Assembly (NCBI GenBank): GCA_913775315.1
Contig: CAJYIX010000022.1
Location: 62,001 to 126,000, forward strand
Reading direction: 5' to 3'
Length of the DNA stretch: 64,000 bases
Source of the DNA: an uncultured Sphingomonas sp.
GTDB taxonomy: Bacteria; Pseudomonadota; Alphaproteobacteria; Sphingomonadales; Sphingomonadaceae
The notes under the pieces are model-generated. The model was not told the DNA's origin and searched no databases. It worked only from the letters and a program-made list of their open reading frames with translations. Shown piece after piece: positions 1-7,650 of the stretch. Each line of letters opens with the position of its first letter. Positions within the stretch are counted from its first letter, which is position 1. A program made the position numbers and the translations under genes.

Positions 1-612
1 CGGCCGCGGATCGGCCCCGAGCAACTCGCGTTCGAGCGCATGGAAGGCGGGGCCGTGGTTCATGTGCACCCGGTGCGCGACCTCGTGCGCCACGACGAAG
101 CGGCGGACATAAGCGGGCGCGAGGATCAGCCGCCAGCTATAGCGGATCGCCCCGCTGGCCGAGCAGCTGCCCCAGCGGGCACGCGCGTCGCCGATCGCGA
201 CGCGCTCGATCGACAACCCTGCCCGCCCGGCCACCGCGAGCGTCTCGGCGGTCAGCACGCCCAGCGCCTCACGCTTCAGCCACCGTTCGATCCGGCCGCT
301 GAAACCCTCGACCGGGCCGCCGACGATCAGCCCGTCGCCCTCAAGCACCGGCGTCCGCGCCGCCCCGGCTCGCCATTCGAGGGTCAGTTCGGCATCGCCG
401 AAGGGGATGACGGCGCCGGGCACGAACGGCACTGCGCGGGGCAGGCGGGCGCGCTGCGCCTCGATCCAGTTCTGCTTGCTCGCCGCCCAAGCAAGGCCAT
501 CGCGCTTCGACCCGCGCGGGGGCAGCGTCAGGCGGACGAGCCCGCTGGCCGGATCGATCGATAGCCGCATCCGCCGCGCGCGCGGGTGACGGACGACCTC
601 GATCCCCTCCAC
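1..612 (-). CDS. YgjP/DUF45-family zinc metallopeptidase, 3' end off window
   Basis: A predicted cytoplasmic zinc-dependent metallopeptidase of the SprT-like YgjP (DUF45/M48-like) family. The frame carries an HEVAH zinc motif (bases 73-87), preceded by a WGSCS...IRYSWRLILAP block that is typical of the family, and followed by a histidine-containing HMNHGPAFH segment. About 204 codons are visible and the C-terminus lies off the left edge. The start chosen is GTG at 612, two bases past the stop of the YcgN gene on the same strand, so the two are probably co-transcribed. No physiological substrate is known for the family, so only the biochemical class is assigned. Confidence 0.85.
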   Translation of the reverse strand, partial: MEGIEVVRHPRARRMRLSIDPASGLVRLTLPPRGSKRDGLAWAASKQNWIEAQRARLPRAVPFVPGAVIPFGDAELTLEWRAGAARTPVLEGDGLIVGGPVEGFSGRIERWLKREALGVLTAETLAVAGRAGLSIERVAIGDARARWGSCSASGAIRYSWRLILAPAYVRRFVVAHEVAHRVHMNHGPAFHALERELLGADPRP

Positions 613-614
613 GG

Positions 615-1061
615 CTAGAGCGGCCGGTCGGTCAGGTGATGTTCGAGGTCGCCGGCATCATCCTCGCTCACCGTCCAGCCGCGCACCGACTCGCCCGCGC
701 GGTGCACCGCCTCGGGATCGCCGCTGACGAGATAGTGCCACTCGGGCAGCGGCAGCCCCTCTCCGCGCAGCCGATAGGCGCAAGTCGAGGGGAGCCAGGC
801 GATCCCGCTCATCACGCCCCGCGCGGTCAGCCGCATGCAGTCGGGGACATAGGCGCGGCGGTTGCGATAATCCTTGCACCGCGCGCTTTCACGGTCGAGC
901 AGCCGGCAGGCGACGTTGGTCGCGGCCAGTTCACCCGTATCCTCGTCCTCCAGCTTGTGCAGGCAGCATTTGCCGCAGCCGTCGCACAGCGCCTCCCACT
1001 GCGCGCGGTCTAGCCGGTCGAGCGGCGTGTCCTCCCAGAAGCGGTCGGTCACGACACCCAT
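615..1061 (-). CDS. YcgN family cysteine cluster protein (UPF0260)
   Basis: A 148-residue protein of the YcgN/UPF0260 family. The N-terminal third has the family's cysteine cluster, CDGCGKCCLHK, and two more conserved cysteines follow in CRLLD and CKDY, then CMRL and CAYRL. The pattern suggests metal or Fe-S binding, but no activity is established for the family. The start overlaps the end of the upstream Sco-family gene by 13 bases, and a GTG nine bases further in is an alternative start. It sits in a tight minus-strand run with the Sco protein upstream and the YgjP-type peptidase downstream. Confidence 0.9.
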   Translation of the reverse strand: MGVVTDRFWEDTPLDRLDRAQWEALCDGCGKCCLHKLEDEDTGELAATNVACRLLDRESARCKDYRNRRAYVPDCMRLTARGVMSGIAWLPSTCAYRLRGEGLPLPEWHYLVSGDPEAVHRAGESVRGWTVSEDDAGDLEHHLTDRPL

Positions 1062-1639
1062 TTGTCGAGCAGGTCGGCGACCGCCCTGCCGCTTTCGTCT
1101 GCAGGAACGAGCGCGATCGGCTTGCCCTCGCCGTCGATCAGATAGGTCTGGCGGCTATGGTCCATCAGGTAGCTGCCCGGCGTCGACCCTTCCTTGCGCT
1201 GCGCAAAGATGGCGAACGCCTTCTCGACGCCTGCCATCGTCTTCGCATCGCCGGTCAGGCCGATCGTGCGCGGATGGAAGTTCGAGACGAACTGCTTGAG
1301 CGCGGCGGGCGTGTCGCGCGCGGGATCGACGGTGACGAAGATCGGCACGATCTTGGCCGCGCGCGCGGGATCGCTTGCCTCGAACGCCTTCAGCCCGGCG
1401 GTGATGTTGGCCATGTCGACGGGGCACACGTCGGGGCAGAAGGTGTAGCCGAAATACATGATCCGCCATTTGCCGGCGAGCTGCTTGTCGCTGAAGCGGC
1501 GGCCGTTCTGGTCGGTCAGCGTGAACGGCCCGCCGATCCGCGCGCCCTCCAGCGGCGGCGCTTCCTTCGGCGTGGCCCCGCAGGCGGACAGGGCAAGGAT
1601 CAGCGGCGCGAAGAGCAGGCGAAAACGACGATCGTTCAT
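1049..1639 (-). CDS. SCO family protein (copper chaperone, Sco1/SenC/PrrC type)
   Basis: A membrane-anchored thioredoxin-fold protein expected to deliver copper to, or reduce thiols of, the CuA site of cytochrome oxidase in the periplasm. The start ATG at 1639 gives an N-terminus ending in a lipobox, LSAC, with the lipidated Cys at residue 20. An in-frame start five codons earlier is possible but less signal-peptide-like. The family signature CPDVCP is at residues 68-73, and the partner histidine lies in the later MDHSRQTY segment. The length of 196 residues is normal. No cytochrome oxidase genes are in this window. Confidence 0.92.
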   Translation of the reverse strand: MNDRRFRLLFAPLILALSACGATPKEAPPLEGARIGGPFTLTDQNGRRFSDKQLAGKWRIMYFGYTFCPDVCPVDMANITAGLKAFEASDPARAAKIVPIFVTVDPARDTPAALKQFVSNFHPRTIGLTGDAKTMAGVEKAFAIFAQRKEGSTPGSYLMDHSRQTYLIDGEGKPIALVPADESGRAVADLLDKWVS

Positions 1640-1708
1640 GGCGTCGCCAGCCATGATCTGTTAGCCGGTGATCCGCAAGCCACCGCCCGACAGGAACGTT
1701 TGCCCGTG

Positions 1709-2299
1709 ATGAAGTTCGCTTTCGCTCTCGCCGCCCTCACCCTTGCCGTGCCCGCAGGCGCGCAGCAATTTTCCGAGGGGTACAAGTTTCTCGAGGCTGT
1801 GAAGAAGTCGGAGGCCAACAAGGTCAACGAAATCCTCGGCGCGCCCGGCCAGACGATCATCAACACCCGCGACCGCGTGAGCGGCGAGGGCGCGCTGCAC
1901 ATCGTCACCAAGCGCAGTGATCCGGTCTATCTGCGCTTCCTGCTGCAAAAGGGTGCGAACCCCGATATCGGCGATGCGCGCGGCGAAACGCCGATGCTGA
2001 TCGCGGTCGCCAACGGCTTCGACGAGGGGGTCGAGATCCTCGTGCTGTACAAGGCCAATCCCGACGCCGCCAATTCGAGCGGGGAGACGCCGCTGATCCG
2101 CGCGGTGCAGATGCGCCGGTTCGACATGGTGCGCACGCTGCTCGCCGCCGGGGCCGACCCGGACAAGACCGATATCGCCGCGGGCATGTCGGCGCGCGAT
2201 TACGCCAAGCGCGACACGCGCTCGACCGCGATCGCCAAGCTGCTGGTCGACGCGCCGAAGAAGGCGGCGCGCCGTTCGGTGGGGCCGGTGCTGAAATAA
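1709..2299 (+). CDS. Secreted ankyrin-repeat protein
   Basis: A 196-residue exported protein made almost entirely of ankyrin repeats. The ATG at 1709 is followed by a Sec signal peptide that ends at AGA before QQF. At least three repeat units follow, recognisable from the G-x-TPL and LL-x-x-GANPD/GADPD patterns (GEGALHIV, GETPMLIA, GETPLIRA). Ankyrin proteins of this size in the periplasm usually act as scaffolds or inhibitors, but no partner can be inferred here. The gene stands alone on the plus strand, divergent from the Sco gene and convergent with mmcB, with one base between their stop codons. Confidence 0.85.
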   Translation: MKFAFALAALTLAVPAGAQQFSEGYKFLEAVKKSEANKVNEILGAPGQTIINTRDRVSGEGALHIVTKRSDPVYLRFLLQKGANPDIGDARGETPMLIAVANGFDEGVEILVLYKANPDAANSSGETPLIRAVQMRRFDMVRTLLAAGADPDKTDIAAGMSARDYAKRDTRSTAIAKLLVDAPKKAARRSVGPVLK

Positions 2300-2300
2300 G

Positions 2301-2786
2301 TCAGCGCAGGTCGAAGGTGATACCGTCCGGGTCGATCGCCGCCATCATCCGCCGTGCCGCCCGCCGCGCCAGCGCCAGCGTGCACCGCTTGCGCGTCGCG
2401 GCGGCCAGCGCGTGCGTCGCCGGTTCGCGCAGCACGGCCGCATCGTAGCGGTCAGCGACGATCACCCCCGTCCGATCGGGCAGGAATGCGGGACCGTCGA
2501 GCGGGCGCGTATCGAACCCTTCGGGCACCGCCCAATAGAAGCGGTCGCAGTGATCGAGATAATCGGTCCATTTGCCGTCGCCGAGCAGGTCGGCGCGCGA
2601 CACCTTGATCTCGACGATCACCAGCCGCCCCGCGGCATCGATCCCCATCAGGTCGGCGCGCCGCCCGCCCTCCAGCGGCATTTCGGCGATCGCCATCACG
2701 TCGTGCCGGACGAGCAGGCGGCACACGCCGCGCGCCACATCGGCGGCGATCATGGGGGCAAGGGAGTCGGCGGGCAGTGATGCCAT
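2301..2786 (-). CDS. mmcB: MmcB family DNA repair protein
   Basis: A 161-residue protein matching the MmcB family, a nuclease-fold protein that in Caulobacter protects against mitomycin C damage. Motifs compatible with a PD-(D/E)XK-like fold are visible: RRADLMGID followed by VIVEIKVSRADLLGDGKW. The start is ATG at 2786 (a GTG directly before it is possible). A perfect alphaproteobacterial SOS box lies at 2799-2813, just ahead of the gene, which fits damage-inducible expression. The cell-wall hydrolase gene lies upstream on the same strand. Family membership is confident, and the exact repair step is not known to me. Confidence 0.88.
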   Translation of the reverse strand: MASLPADSLAPMIAADVARGVCRLLVRHDVMAIAEMPLEGGRRADLMGIDAAGRLVIVEIKVSRADLLGDGKWTDYLDHCDRFYWAVPEGFDTRPLDGPAFLPDRTGVIVADRYDAAVLREPATHALAAATRKRCTLALARRAARRMMAAIDPDGITFDLR

Positions 2787-2798
2787 CACCGACCCCTA

Positions 2799-2813
2799 GA
2801 ACATTAACGGAAC
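2799..2813 (-). promoter_or_regulatory. LexA/SOS box upstream of mmcB
   Basis: On the minus strand this reads GTTC-CGTTAAT-GTTC, an exact match to the alphaproteobacterial LexA operator GTTC-N7-GTTC. It ends 13 bases before the mmcB ATG, inside the 38-base gap after the cell-wall hydrolase gene, so LexA binding would cover the mmcB promoter. Confidence 0.7.
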
Positions 2814-2824
2814 GCTGAAAAGGC

Positions 2825-3466
2825 TCAGCGATAGAAGATGTGGTTGCCGAGCATTGCGATCTTGGCGCGATTCCAGCTCGGTGAGACGCTGCGCGCGTGG
2901 AAGAACAGCGCCTTGCCCGCCTTGCTTTCCCAAAGCTCGTTCTTCGCCACCTTTGCGACGGCGACGGCGGTGTGCCACGCCTGACGCGCGGGCTGGGCTG
3001 CGGGAAGGCGCCCGCCGCGCACGAAGCTGAACTGGCCGGGCTGGGTCAGCACCTTGCACACGTCGCTGGGGAAACGACCCGACCGGGTGCGGTTAAGGAT
3101 CACTTCCGCAACGGCGAGCTGGCCGTGCAGCGGTTCGCCCTGCGCTTCGTAATAGATGCCGGTTGCCAGGCACTTGAGCTGGCGGTCCATGTCGCTGGGC
3201 ACCGACTGTGCATCGACCGCATCACGCAACGTGCTGAAGTCGGCGGAGGTCTGGACGGGGGCGGAGGTGCCGGCTTCGGCGGGTTCTTCGGACGTCCATT
3301 CCGCGGGTACGATCGGCGGCGGCGGCGTCGGAACCTGGGTGGGGTAGGGGGCGTTCATCACTTGCCCCGCGACGCCGGTCGCAAAACCCGGCGTCGAAAC
3401 GCAGACGGAGACGCCTGCGCATGAAGTCACCACCGCGAACATCGCGGCGCGTGCCCAAGATTTCAT
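2825..3466 (-). CDS. SleB-like cell wall hydrolase
   Basis: A 213-residue exported peptidoglycan hydrolase of the Hydrolase_2/SleB family. The first ~30 residues form a hydrophobic export signal, followed by a Pro-rich linker. The C-terminal ~120 residues carry the family's catalytic domain: CLATGIYYEAQGEP with the catalytic Glu, AVAEVILNRTRSGRFP, and the closing ALFFHA...GNHIFYR. It probably cleaves glycan strands in the periplasm. A good sigma-70-like promoter (3611-3639) lies about 145 bases upstream on the minus strand. mmcB follows downstream. Confidence 0.9.
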   Translation of the reverse strand: MKSWARAAMFAVVTSCAGVSVCVSTPGFATGVAGQVMNAPYPTQVPTPPPPIVPAEWTSEEPAEAGTSAPVQTSADFSTLRDAVDAQSVPSDMDRQLKCLATGIYYEAQGEPLHGQLAVAEVILNRTRSGRFPSDVCKVLTQPGQFSFVRGGRLPAAQPARQAWHTAVAVAKVAKNELWESKAGKALFFHARSVSPSWNRAKIAMLGNHIFYR

Positions 3467-3610
3467 TTTCGTTCGTACATGTGCGGTTGGCGCGCGACAC
3501 GGGCGGAGGGGTGATCAGGACATCCCATCGAACCGCGCCGGGCTTCCCCCCGACTGCGTAACCACCGGGATCGCACCCCGCCGGCACAACGCCATTAAAA
3601 CAGGCGGTCG

Positions 3611-3639
3611 CCTATCCTTGTGCAGTGCGGCATTGTCAA
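3611..3639 (-). promoter_or_regulatory. Predicted sigma-70-type promoter for the cell wall hydrolase gene
   Basis: Minus strand: TTGACA (3639-3634), a 17-base spacer, then GATAGG (3616-3611). It overlaps the last codon of the DUF1491 gene and would give a leader of about 140 bases. The rest of 3467-3635 shows no gene. Confidence 0.45.
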
Positions 3640-3965
3640 GTCGAGGCGACGGTTTCGTCGGCAAGCCGGTCCCCGTCTGCGACATCGACCTCCACCACCC
3701 ACAGATCGGGATCGCGCGACCGGCGCCGCTGCCAATATTCGGTGGCACCCGGCGAATCGAGTCCAGCCGGTCCTGACTCGATCAACTTGCCCGCTTCGCC
3801 AAGGCCGCGCTCGCGAAACCGCGGATTCTCGCCGCGGTCGAGCAACAGGACCAGGATCGCGCCGCCCGTCTCGTCGCCGCGCGCCAGCACCATCGCGCTG
3901 CCACCCGCCTGATGCGCGCGCCGGATCAGCGCCGACACGCGCATCGCGCTGGTCAGCCGGCTCAC
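3636..3965 (-). CDS. DUF1491 family protein
   Basis: A 109-residue protein of the DUF1491 family, common in alphaproteobacteria and of unknown function. The start chosen is GTG at 3965, which gives the family-typical N-terminus (RLTSAMRVSALIRRAHQAGGSAMVLARGDETGGAILV). Reading earlier would run into the upstream thioesterase gene, which ends at 3976. The C-terminal part holds the family's WVVEVD stretch. It is probably co-transcribed with the thioesterase, ptsN and hpf. No function can be read from the sequence. Confidence 0.85.
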   Translation of the reverse strand: MSRLTSAMRVSALIRRAHQAGGSAMVLARGDETGGAILVLLLDRGENPRFRERGLGEAGKLIESGPAGLDSPGATEYWQRRRSRDPDLWVVEVDVADGDRLADETVAST

Positions 3966-3975
3966 GCCCCTGCGC

Positions 3976-4449
3976 TCACGGGCGCGCGTAACCGGGCAGC
4001 GAGGCAAGGGCGATCCGGCTGCGCATGAACGTGCCGGTGCCACGCGCCACCTCCTCGCCTTCCTCGTCGATCAGCCGCGCGTCGGCGACGAACACGCGCC
4101 GTCGCCCGCTGATCCACCGCCCCTCCGCGGTTACCGGGCCCTCGCCCAGCGGGCGGGTGAAGAGGAGATTGAACTGCGTGGTGAGCAGAAACCGGTCGGT
4201 GACGAGGCTGTTGCACGCATAGAAGGCGGCATCGTCGAGCATCTTGAAATAGCTCGTCCCATGCGCCGCGCCGCCCGCATGGAAATAGCGTTCGTCGATC
4301 GTGAAGCGGATGCGTGCAAGGCCGGGCTCGACGATCTCGAGCGAGGAATCGAAGAGCCGGTTGATCGGGGCGGCGGCATAGAGCGATTCGAGCGCGCGGA
4401 AATGCGCCGCTTCTCCCCCGCCGCCACCCGCACCGGGTTCAGGCGGCAT
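3976..4449 (-). CDS. PaaI family hotdog-fold thioesterase
   Basis: A 157-residue hotdog-fold acyl-CoA thioesterase of the PaaI type. The family core is visible as RYFHAGGAAHGTSYFKMLDDAAFYACNS, with the HxGxxHG-like loop and the acidic residue of the helix that normally activates water, followed by beta strands RPLGEGPVTAEGRWISGRRRVFVADARL. The acyl-CoA substrate cannot be predicted. The start overlaps the end of ptsN by 11 bases, so the gene is part of the hpf-ptsN transcription unit. Confidence 0.88.
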   Translation of the reverse strand: MPPEPGAGGGGGEAAHFRALESLYAAAPINRLFDSSLEIVEPGLARIRFTIDERYFHAGGAAHGTSYFKMLDDAAFYACNSLVTDRFLLTTQFNLLFTRPLGEGPVTAEGRWISGRRRVFVADARLIDEEGEEVARGTGTFMRSRIALASLPGYARP

Positions 4450-4906
4450 CGCGCGCCTCGACCCCCGTCAGCAGCGCATAGATGGCATCGCGCGAGCCGG
4501 CGCCGCGCAACTTGTCGGCGAACGCGGTATCGCGAAGTCGCCGCGACACGCGCGCTAGTGCCTTCAGATGCTCGCCGCCCGCATCGACGGGCGAGACGAG
4601 CAGCAGGACAAGGTCGACGGGCAGGCCGTCGACTGCCTGGAAATCGACGCCGCCGGACAGCCGCGCGAACAGGCCCCGGACCCGCGTCGCACTCTCGATC
4701 CGCGCGTGCGGGATCGCGATGCCGCCGCCGAACCCCGTCGAGCCCAGCTTCTCGCGCGCCGTCAGGCGATCGAGCAGCAATTTGGGCTCCACGTCCAGCG
4801 GGCCTGCGGCCGTGGCCGCAAGCTGCTGGAACAGGGCTTTCTTGTTGCCGGGGGCGAGGTCGACGACCACCGCCTCCGGCGCGATCAGGTCACTGAGATC
4901 GGTCAC
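4439..4906 (-). CDS. ptsN: PTS IIA-like nitrogen regulatory protein PtsN
   Basis: EIIA-Ntr, the terminal phosphoryl acceptor of the nitrogen-related PTS, which regulates rather than transports. The 155-residue protein starts at GTG 4906, one base after the hpf stop, giving the expected N-terminus TDLSDLIAPEAVVVDL. The phosphorylated histidine is His67 in GIAIPHARI, preceded by REKLGSTGFGGG. The hpf-ptsN order is the classical rpoN-downstream arrangement, although rpoN itself is not adjacent here. An open frame extends upstream into hpf but has no family similarity. Confidence 0.93.
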   Translation of the reverse strand: MTDLSDLIAPEAVVVDLAPGNKKALFQQLAATAAGPLDVEPKLLLDRLTAREKLGSTGFGGGIAIPHARIESATRVRGLFARLSGGVDFQAVDGLPVDLVLLLVSPVDAGGEHLKALARVSRRLRDTAFADKLRGAGSRDAIYALLTGVEARDAA

Positions 4907-4907
4907 G

Positions 4908-5507
4908 TCATCCCGCGCGATTGGGCTCGACCCATCCGATCGTGCCGTCGTGGCGCCGATAGACCATGTTGTAGGCGTCCGTCCCGCTATTCTTGAACAG
5001 AAGCGCATTGGTGTTGCGCAGGTCGAGCATCATCACCGCGTCGCTGACGCTGGCGCTGGGCACGTCGACGCGCGTCTCGGCGATTACGAGGGGGGCGTCG
5101 GCGACTTCCTCCTCATGCTCGCCGCCGTCGCCGAACACGGTGTAGCCGGCATCGAAGCTCGAATTGTCGTACGCCATCGAGTCGGCCACCGCATTCGCCT
5201 GTCCGGCGTTGCGATCCTTCAGCCGGCGCATGTAGCGGCGAAGCTGCTTCTCGATCTTGTCGGCGGCGCCGTCGAACGCGCCGTGCGCGTCCTGGCCGGT
5301 GTTCGCGCTCTTCAGGATAAGGCCCTGCATCACGTGCGCAACGATGTCGCAGGTGAAGCCGTGGTCGTGCGGTCCCTTGCCGAACACCACCTGGGCCGAG
5401 ATCGCGCGACTGAAATATTTGTCGGCGATCCCCTGAAGACGGTCGGTCACGTGGGTCTTGAGGGCATCGCCGGTCTCCACCTGATGTCCCGAAACACGGA
5501 CGTCCAT
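4908..5507 (-). CDS. hpf: Ribosome hibernation promoting factor, long form
   Basis: A 199-residue long-form HPF/RaiA that binds the 30S decoding region and dimerises 70S ribosomes in stationary phase. The N-terminal ~100 residues are the ribosome-binding domain (VRVSGHQVETGDALKTHV ... KYFSRAISAQVVF), followed by a linker of about 40 residues. The C-terminal ~55 residues are the dimerisation domain (VSDAVMMLDLRNTNALLFKNSGTDAYNMVYRR). A strong Shine-Dalgarno, AAGGAG, precedes the ATG. ptsN follows one base after the stop. Confidence 0.95.
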   Translation of the reverse strand: MDVRVSGHQVETGDALKTHVTDRLQGIADKYFSRAISAQVVFGKGPHDHGFTCDIVAHVMQGLILKSANTGQDAHGAFDGAADKIEKQLRRYMRRLKDRNAGQANAVADSMAYDNSSFDAGYTVFGDGGEHEEEVADAPLVIAETRVDVPSASVSDAVMMLDLRNTNALLFKNSGTDAYNMVYRRHDGTIGWVEPNRAG

Positions 5508-5529
5508 CTTCTTTCTCCTTCTTGTTGGG

Positions 5530-5555
5530 CGCCGCGGGCCTTTCAGGCCGCGGCG
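5530..5555 (-). terminator. GC-rich hairpin at the dnaQ stop codon
   Basis: An inverted repeat, CGCCGCGG (5530-5537) with CCGCGGCG (5548-5555), spans the dnaQ stop. No T-tract follows on the minus strand, where the hpf ribosome binding site begins instead. It may attenuate read-through from dnaQ into hpf. Confidence 0.35.
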
Positions 5556-6247
5556 ACGGGATCGGCTTGGCCCCAGAGCGGGTCCTTGAGGCCCGCAACA
5601 AAGGCTGCATGGCGCTCAAGTTCCGACGGCGAGGCGGAAAAGAGTCGCGGCGCGCGGACATTCGCGGCGGTCGGGGTACTCGCCGCGACCGGCGACACCG
5701 CCGCGACCGGCTCGGCGACGAGGCCGAGGCCGATCTGCCGCCCGCCAGACAGCTCGACATAGACCTGCGCCAGCAACTGCGCGTCGAGCAGTGCGCCGTG
5801 GAGCACGCGGCGGCTGCGATCGATGCCGAAGCGCGAGCAGAGCGCGTCGAGCGTGTGCTTCGCGCCCGGTAACCGCTGTCGCGCGATGGCGAGCGTGTCG
5901 ACCATGCGTGAGGTGCAGACGAGCGGGCGACCGCATTTGCCGAGCTCGCCGTTGATGAACGCGAAGTCGAAGCCCGCATTGTGCGCGATCAGCGGCGCAT
6001 CGGCGATGAAGTCGAGGAACGCCTCGCATTCCTCGTGAAACCGCTTCTTGTCGGATAGGAACGCGTCGGACAGGCCGTGCACCGCCTGCGCCTCGGCCGG
6101 CATCGAGCGTTCGGGATTGAGATAGACGTGGAACACGCGGCCGGTCTCGACCCGGTTGAGCAGCTCGACACAGCCGATCTCGACGAGGCGGTCGCCGCCG
6201 GGGAAGCTCAGGCCCGTCGTTTCGGTGTCGAAGACGATTTCACGCAT
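5543..6247 (-). CDS. dnaQ: DNA polymerase III subunit epsilon (3'-5' exonuclease)
   Basis: The proofreading subunit of the replicative polymerase. The 234-residue protein has all three DEDDh exonuclease motifs: ExoI FDTETTGLS (Asp7, Glu9), ExoII HNAGFDFAFING near residue 95, and ExoIII with HGALLDAQLLAQVY. The C-terminal ~50 residues are Ala/Pro-rich and less conserved, as is usual for the segment that contacts the polymerase alpha subunit. It lies six bases downstream of coaE, the arrangement common near alphaproteobacterial origins. Confidence 0.95.
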   Translation of the reverse strand: MREIVFDTETTGLSFPGGDRLVEIGCVELLNRVETGRVFHVYLNPERSMPAEAQAVHGLSDAFLSDKKRFHEECEAFLDFIADAPLIAHNAGFDFAFINGELGKCGRPLVCTSRMVDTLAIARQRLPGAKHTLDALCSRFGIDRSRRVLHGALLDAQLLAQVYVELSGGRQIGLGLVAEPVAAVSPVAASTPTAANVRAPRLFSASPSELERHAAFVAGLKDPLWGQADPVAAA

Positions 6248-6253
6248 GCCCCC

Positions 6254-6847
6254 TTATCGACCCTGCGACGAAGCGAGGCAAGCGATGAGGTCGCGGACGG
6301 CGGCGCGCGTCTCCGCAAGGCTGCCGCCGGTCGGGATGACGTGACCGGCACGCGCGCGCTTTTCGGCATCGGGCATCTGGCGCGAAAGGATCGCCGCGAA
6401 CGCCGCCTCGGTCATGCCGGGGCGGGCGAGAACGCGGGCGCGCTGCACCTCGGGCGGGGCGGAGACGACGGCGATGCGATCGACGCCGCGCCAGCCGGCC
6501 TTCTCGAACAGGAGCGGCACGTCCAGGACGACGAGCGGCGCGTCGGCATGGGCCGCCAGAAACGCTTCACGCGCCTCGGCGACGGCGGGGTGAACGATCC
6601 CCTCCAGCCGGGCGAGTGCTGCATCGTCGCCGAATACCGCCTGGCGCAGCGCCGCACGGTCGAGGCCCGCCGGGCCGGTCGTCCCGGGAAACGCCGCCTC
6701 GATCGCGGGGAGCAGCGCGCCGCCGGGGCCTTGCAGCCGGTGCACCTCGGCATCGGCGTCGAAAACCGGCACGCTCGCCTCGCGGAACATCGCCGCCACG
6801 GTCGACTTGCCCATGCCGATCGAGCCGGTCAGGCCCAGAACGATCAT
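6254..6847 (-). CDS. coaE: Dephospho-CoA kinase
   Basis: Catalyses the last step of coenzyme A synthesis, ATP-dependent phosphorylation of the 3'-OH of dephospho-CoA. The 197-residue protein begins with the P-loop GLTGSIGMGKST. It continues with FDADAEVHRL, which holds the catalytic Asp, IVHPAVAEAREAF, and the VLDVPLLFEKAGW lid segment. The length is normal. The start ATG overlaps the aroE stop in an ATGA arrangement, so it is translationally coupled to aroE. Confidence 0.95.
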   Translation of the reverse strand: MIVLGLTGSIGMGKSTVAAMFREASVPVFDADAEVHRLQGPGGALLPAIEAAFPGTTGPAGLDRAALRQAVFGDDAALARLEGIVHPAVAEAREAFLAAHADAPLVVLDVPLLFEKAGWRGVDRIAVVSAPPEVQRARVLARPGMTEAAFAAILSRQMPDAEKRARAGHVIPTGGSLAETRAAVRDLIACLASSQGR

Positions 6848-7650
6848 GCGATCAGGCGCGCGCGCAGCTCGTCGTCGCGGTCGCGCGGGGGCTCGGCACC
6901 GAAGAACAGCCCGAACGCCGCCGCGGCCTGTCCGATCAGCATTTCCAGCCCGTCGATCGTCGCCAGCTCGCGCGTCCGCGCCGCCGCCAGCAGCGGCGTT
7001 TCCAGCGGGGCGTAGACGATGTCATAGACGATCGCATGCTCGGGCAGGTCGTCGAGGTCGAGGACCAGCGGCGGCTGCCCGGTCATGCCGAGCGGACTGG
7101 CGTTGACGACTAGGTCAACGGGCGGCAGCGGCGCGGCGAAGTCGACCACATCGCCCTTCAACCCGAACTTGGCGAGCAGGCTCGCGCCTTTCAGCGGATT
7201 GCGCGCCATCAGCGTCACCGCCCCGATCCCCATCCGCGACAACGCGAACAGGATCGCGCGCGCCGCGCCGCCCGATCCGATGACGACGGCATGGCCGCCC
7301 GCCAGGTCGGTATCGGCAAGCGGCGCATAGAAGCCCGCCGCATCGGTGTTCGTGCCGATAAGTTTGCCGTCGTCGCCGCGGAACACGGTGTTGATCGCGC
7401 CGATCGACCCGCGCACGTCGCCGGGGTCGGGGACATGATCGAGCGCAGCCTCCTTGTGCGGGATCGTCACGTTGCATCCCCGCCAGTCGGGATCGGCAGT
7501 GCGATCGGCGAAGAAGGCGGCGAGCCCCTCCGCCTCGACCCGCGTCGCGCGATACGCCGCCTCGATCCCCAGCGCCTCCAGCCAGAAGCCGTGGATGACG
7601 GGCGACTTGGAATGCGCGATCGGATCGCCGATCACTTCGGCATAGGTCAT
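6844..7650 (-). CDS. aroE: Shikimate dehydrogenase
   Basis: Reduces 3-dehydroshikimate to shikimate with NADPH. The 268-residue protein has the substrate site IAHSKSPVIHGFW, the catalytic lysine in NVTIPHKEAALD, the conserved Asp of TNTDAAGF, and the dinucleotide-binding glycine loop VIGSGGAARAILFAL. The C-terminal DGLEMLIGQAAAAFGLF is typical. The start ATG at 7650 overlaps the maf stop (ATGA). A longer in-frame extension upstream overlaps maf and is not credible. Confidence 0.95.
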   Translation of the reverse strand: MTYAEVIGDPIAHSKSPVIHGFWLEALGIEAAYRATRVEAEGLAAFFADRTADPDWRGCNVTIPHKEAALDHVPDPGDVRGSIGAINTVFRGDDGKLIGTNTDAAGFYAPLADTDLAGGHAVVIGSGGAARAILFALSRMGIGAVTLMARNPLKGASLLAKFGLKGDVVDFAAPLPPVDLVVNASPLGMTGQPPLVLDLDDLPEHAIVYDIVYAPLETPLLAAARTRELATIDGLEMLIGQAAAAFGLFFGAEPPRDRDDELRARLIA

